The notes beneath the pieces were generated by a model. The model searched no databases and was not told the origin of the DNA. It worked only from the letters and a program-made list of their open reading frames with translations. 64,000 nt of DNA from Simkaniaceae bacterium (GTDB lineage: Bacteria; Chlamydiota; Chlamydiia; Chlamydiales; Simkaniaceae), in the NCBI GenBank assembly GCA_018399055.1, contig CP073762.1, positions 1,054,001-1,118,000 on the forward strand, written 5' to 3'. Of this stretch, positions 61,633 to 64,000 are shown piece by piece (positions within the stretch are counted from its first letter, which is position 1; each line of letters begins with the position of its first letter). The translations under genes were made by a program, and so were the position numbers.

Positions 61633-62379
61633 ATGGCAATGAGTATTTTTTGGGGAGAGTTGATTGGGACGCTCCTTCTTGTTCTATTAGGAGATGGGTC
61701 TGTAGCAAACGTATTATTGAAGCGCTCCAAGGGGGAAAAAGGGGGATGGATTGTGATCAGTACCGCTTGGGGGTTTGCTGTTTCGATAGCAGTCTATACC
61801 ATTGGGTGGGCGAGTGGAGGACATATTAATCCGGCAGTCACTTTTGGCCTCGCTGTTGCTGGAAAGACGGCGTGGAATCTTGTTCCTACCTACATTATTG
61901 CTCAGCTCATCGGGGCTTTTATTGGGGCGGTTCTTGTTTGGGCATCGTACTATTTGCACTTTGGCAAAAGCGAGAACAAAACCCACAAACTCCTCATTTT
62001 TTGTACGCAGCCCGCAATTCGTCATAAATCATGGAATTTTATTACCGAAGTCATTGCAACAGCAGTGCTCTTGATTGGTGTTCTTGGCATTTTCAATATC
62101 CATAATGGAATCGGAAGTGGCGTAGGACCCTTTGCTGTTGGATTGCTCGTCTTTAGCATTGGCCTTTCCCTTGGCGGTCCGACAGGCTATGCGATCAATC
62201 CTGCTCGCGATCTGGGTCCTCGAATCGTTCATGCACTTTTCCCGATTCAAGGAAAAGGGGATTCTGATTGGGATTATGCATGGGTGCCCATTGTTGGCCC
62301 CCTTCTTGGAGCCGGAATCGGATCCTTTATCTATCAACAATTTGTGAGTCAACTCCTTCCATTTGGGTCTGGTTTATGA
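61633..62379 (+). CDS. glpF: Glycerol facilitator (MIP/aquaglyceroporin)
   Basis: 248 residues, six transmembrane segments plus two NPA half-helices. NPA 1 at residues 66-68 (GGHINPAVTFGL), NPA 2 at 189-191 (YAINPARDLGPR) followed by Arg-Asp: Asp193 is the glycerol-channel marker, so this is the glycerol-conducting type rather than a strict water channel. Imports host glycerol for GlpK. Divergent from glpK. Confidence 0.93.
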   Translation: MAMSIFWGELIGTLLLVLLGDGSVANVLLKRSKGEKGGWIVISTAWGFAVSIAVYTIGWASGGHINPAVTFGLAVAGKTAWNLVPTYIIAQLIGAFIGAVLVWASYYLHFGKSENKTHKLLIFCTQPAIRHKSWNFITEVIATAVLLIGVLGIFNIHNGIGSGVGPFAVGLLVFSIGLSLGGPTGYAINPARDLGPRIVHALFPIQGKGDSDWDYAWVPIVGPLLGAGIGSFIYQQFVSQLLPFGSGL

Positions 62380-63545
62380 CAGTTCCCGACATTGCTCTAA
62401 TGTGTTTTTTTCTTCTCCTTATTAGCTGGGGTTCCAGACGCCTTCCATTCATTCCTCTTCTTTGTTTGCTTTTCGGAATTGGGTGGGGATTTATTGGTCC
62501 GCGCCACTCGATTACCGTTTTAGAAACCGTTGCAAAAGTTGCGCTTACCTTCTTTCTGTTTATTGACGGTGCACGCCTCCATATTCCAAAAATCTTCCAT
62601 TTCCATTCGAAGAGGCTTCCCTCTATAGGCCTTATCGTCACGCTCATTTTGGGCATCCTCCTTATGCGTCATTTCTTTCAACTGACCTTGGAAGAATCAT
62701 TTTTAACGATCTTGCCCCTTCTCATCATCGATGGAAAAACAACTCCGTCTGCCTTTTCTTCTGTCCTTCCTTCGCGGATACAGCAAATGGTAAATGTCGA
62801 AGGATCTTTTACAGGAATCTTCGCATTTTTTCTCCTTTCACTTGTCCACCTGACCCATCCCTTCCATTTCTTTATCGGGATCTTTTTCCCCATCTTAGCC
62901 GGTGTAGGGCTCGGTTATATTTGCGGCCTTGTGGCTAAAGCTGCTCTCGATACTGGGTGGGGGGATCATCATTTACTTAGAGGTGCGCTTTTCCTGATTC
63001 CCTATGCTATCTTCGCCTTTTGCGATCTCTTCGATTCAAATGGTTTTATTGGCGTGATTGCTGCGGGACTGACCTTTGGCCATTTTGCTCGTCCACTCTG
63101 CAATACCCTCTTTGATTTGGCGCGGCGGCAGGGAGCCTATCTTTACTACCTACTCCTCATCTTTTTTGGGATCTTTTCTCTACATGTGCTGTCGCAAACG
63201 CTCACATTGCCCCTGATCCTTTTTGCCCTGATCTTTCTTTTTGGTGTCCGTTTCATCGCCGTTTTAGCAAGCTTTATCAAAACTCCCTACCGATGGAAAA
63301 CCATAGGGTATTTTACCTTCATGTCGCCTAAGGGGCTCATTCCTATTGCGACAACGATGCTTTTTACCGAATACTACACATTCCCTGCCCAGAACCTAAT
63401 GCTTCAAATTGTCGTCACGACTCTCTTTTTCTCTCTCCTTATCCACCCCCTCTTTGCACGCCCTGTTGTTCATCTGTTCGGAAGCTCCTTAAATCGGCAC
63501 ACCGACAGTGCTGAATATCTCCCGACTGTCTCACTTCCTTTATAG
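62376..63545 (+). CDS. CPA-type cation:proton antiporter-like membrane protein
   Basis: 390 residues from the ATG at 62376 (overlapping the glpF stop as ATGA), about 11-12 transmembrane segments. Order of helices and the elements FGIGWGFIGPRHSITVLETV, LTFFLFIDGARLHIPKIF, LLIIDGKTTPSAFSSVLPS and FTFMSPKGLIPIATTMLF resemble the NhaP/CPA1 family. Ion specificity unknown. Coupled with glpF. A longer frame start at 62268 would overlap glpF and I reject it. Confidence 0.75.
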   Translation: MTVPDIALMCFFLLLISWGSRRLPFIPLLCLLFGIGWGFIGPRHSITVLETVAKVALTFFLFIDGARLHIPKIFHFHSKRLPSIGLIVTLILGILLMRHFFQLTLEESFLTILPLLIIDGKTTPSAFSSVLPSRIQQMVNVEGSFTGIFAFFLLSLVHLTHPFHFFIGIFFPILAGVGLGYICGLVAKAALDTGWGDHHLLRGALFLIPYAIFAFCDLFDSNGFIGVIAAGLTFGHFARPLCNTLFDLARRQGAYLYYLLLIFFGIFSLHVLSQTLTLPLILFALIFLFGVRFIAVLASFIKTPYRWKTIGYFTFMSPKGLIPIATTMLFTEYYTFPAQNLMLQIVVTTLFFSLLIHPLFARPVVHLFGSSLNRHTDSAEYLPTVSLPL

Positions 63546-63618
63546 ATTTTAAGTCAGTCCTCTAACAGGAGCTGCAAAGCAGCTACTTGCTTAGTTCCTT
63601 TTAGCTTTTCGAATATAT

Positions 63619-63840
63619 TTATGGCCTTTCTCCAATGTAACTGTTAGGTATTTGAGTTTCCCCTTTCAAATAGCTTAAGGCTTTTTCTAATTCTTTTTTA
63701 GTAAGCCCATTTTCTTCATGTTCCTGATCAGCAAGGTGCGTTATTTGCCAAATCGAAAACCAAAATTCTTTTTCCCACGGTTGCCAAATTGGGAGTTCTG
63801 ATGGATTACTCGATGAACTGACTTGTTCGGATTGCTGCAA
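63619..63840 (-). CDS. Small frame after the Rhs-like end: possible immunity protein or frameshifted tail
   Basis: 73 residues from a TTG, Trp-rich (LPIWQPWEKEFWFSIWQITH), with acidic helix ELEKALSYLKGE. No ribosome site or ATG start supports it. It overlaps the preceding toxin-like gene by 35 bases in another frame and is open upstream to a stop about 27 bases earlier. It may be an immunity-type gene, or a frameshifted continuation of the upstream gene. Confidence 0.35.
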   Translation of the reverse strand: MQQSEQVSSSSNPSELPIWQPWEKEFWFSIWQITHLADQEHEENGLTKKELEKALSYLKGETQIPNSYIGERP

Positions 63841-64000
63841 GGCCTCCCACGCTTCCTGCGATACTTAAGCCGCTATCGACTAGGCCTGCAGTTTGAGCAG
63901 GCATTCCAGTTTTCTGCAGAAGCTGCGTTGTGACATGATCTCTTGGGTTTCCAGAAAAGGCAGTTTGTAGACCGGTGAAGAAATGATCCATGCCGTGGGC
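63806..64000 (-). CDS. C-terminal end of a probable Rhs/polymorphic-toxin protein (5' end outside window)
   Basis: Frame open to the right edge. HGMDHFFTGLQTAFSGN, LLQKTGMPAQTAGLVDSGLS and IAGSVGGLAAIRTSQ fit the hydrophobic 'pretoxin' stretch near the end of Rhs-type proteins from Chlamydia-like and other bacteria. The variable toxin domain that should follow is absent: the frame stops 5 residues later, which suggests truncation or a frameshift. Confidence 0.5.
   Translation of the reverse strand, partial: AHGMDHFFTGLQTAFSGNPRDHVTTQLLQKTGMPAQTAGLVDSGLSIAGSVGGLAAIRTSQFIE

Noticed and set aside
62268-62376. Upstream extension of the antiporter frame
   Set aside because: It lies within glpF and is not hydrophobic; ATGA coupling at 62376 is better.

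Overview
The window looks like chromosome of a Chlamydia-like obligate intracellular bacterium (order Chlamydiales, environmental or 'Parachlamydia-like' families; a Simkania-type genome is my best guess, but no rRNA is present to prove it). Evidence: a lysine-rich H1-like histone (HctB type), the long three-domain IspG of plants and chlamydiae, a PPi-dependent phosphofructokinase, two Lpg1974/MOMP-like porins, proteins with long bilobed hydrophobic domains as in inclusion-membrane proteins, eukaryote-like Tyr phosphatase and Ser/Thr kinase genes, an ankyrin protein, and AT-rich DNA. I saw no rRNA, tRNA, CRISPR array or intact insertion sequence.

Layout. 1-18.0 kb: ankyrin fragment, inverse-autotransporter-type barrel, MOMP-like porin, PPi-PFK, MBL hydrolase/methyltransferase/pterin dehydratase cluster, a two-partner secretion pair (TpsA exoprotein + TpsB pore), a YopH-like phosphatase, ispG plus a secreted partner, a GMC oxidoreductase, and two small unknowns. 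18.05-18.41 kb: a GC-rich, hairpin-rich stretch ending in a terminator, probably an undescribed non-coding RNA. 18.4-31.3 kb: rarA, amino-acid permease, glutaredoxin, ABC-F ATPase, hctB, nitroreductase, PAP2 phosphatase, proC, an Inc-like membrane protein overlapping proC antisense, an exported Fe/Mn superoxide dismutase and an exported sulfotransferase, TMEM14 protein and a TsaC/Sua5 enzyme. 31.3-42.6 kb: phosphatase/AsmA-like cluster, then an overlapping unit of a 60-residue core histone-fold protein, a uridine kinase with a hydrophobic N-terminal extension and a MOMP-like porin; a 155-bp giant hairpin; an atypical membrane-attached kinase; rlmB, an SDR, trehalase and a sulfatase-fold membrane transferase.

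42.6-50.3 kb: a compact, uninterrupted trpR-E-G-D-C-F-B-A-aroF unit, i.e. tryptophan synthesis from erythrose-4-P/PEP entry and from chorismate onward under one candidate operator that abuts the trpR start codon. This is far more complete than in the pathogenic Chlamydiaceae and implies independence from host tryptophan. 50.3-54.0 kb: an accessory patch of unknown proteins, two of which share a C-terminal domain. 54.1-63.5 kb: alpha/beta hydrolase, an SDF transporter fused to a solute-binding domain, a SnoaL-like secreted protein, and a glycerol module (glpD, glpK, and divergent glpF) with a CPA-type antiporter. The right edge carries the end of a probable Rhs/polymorphic-toxin gene and a small overlapping frame.

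The most notable points are the coexistence of two histone types (H1-like HctB and a core-histone-fold protein) within about 10 kb, the structured RNA locus, the giant hairpin beside the histone gene, and several host-interaction candidates whose catalytic motifs deviate from the norm.
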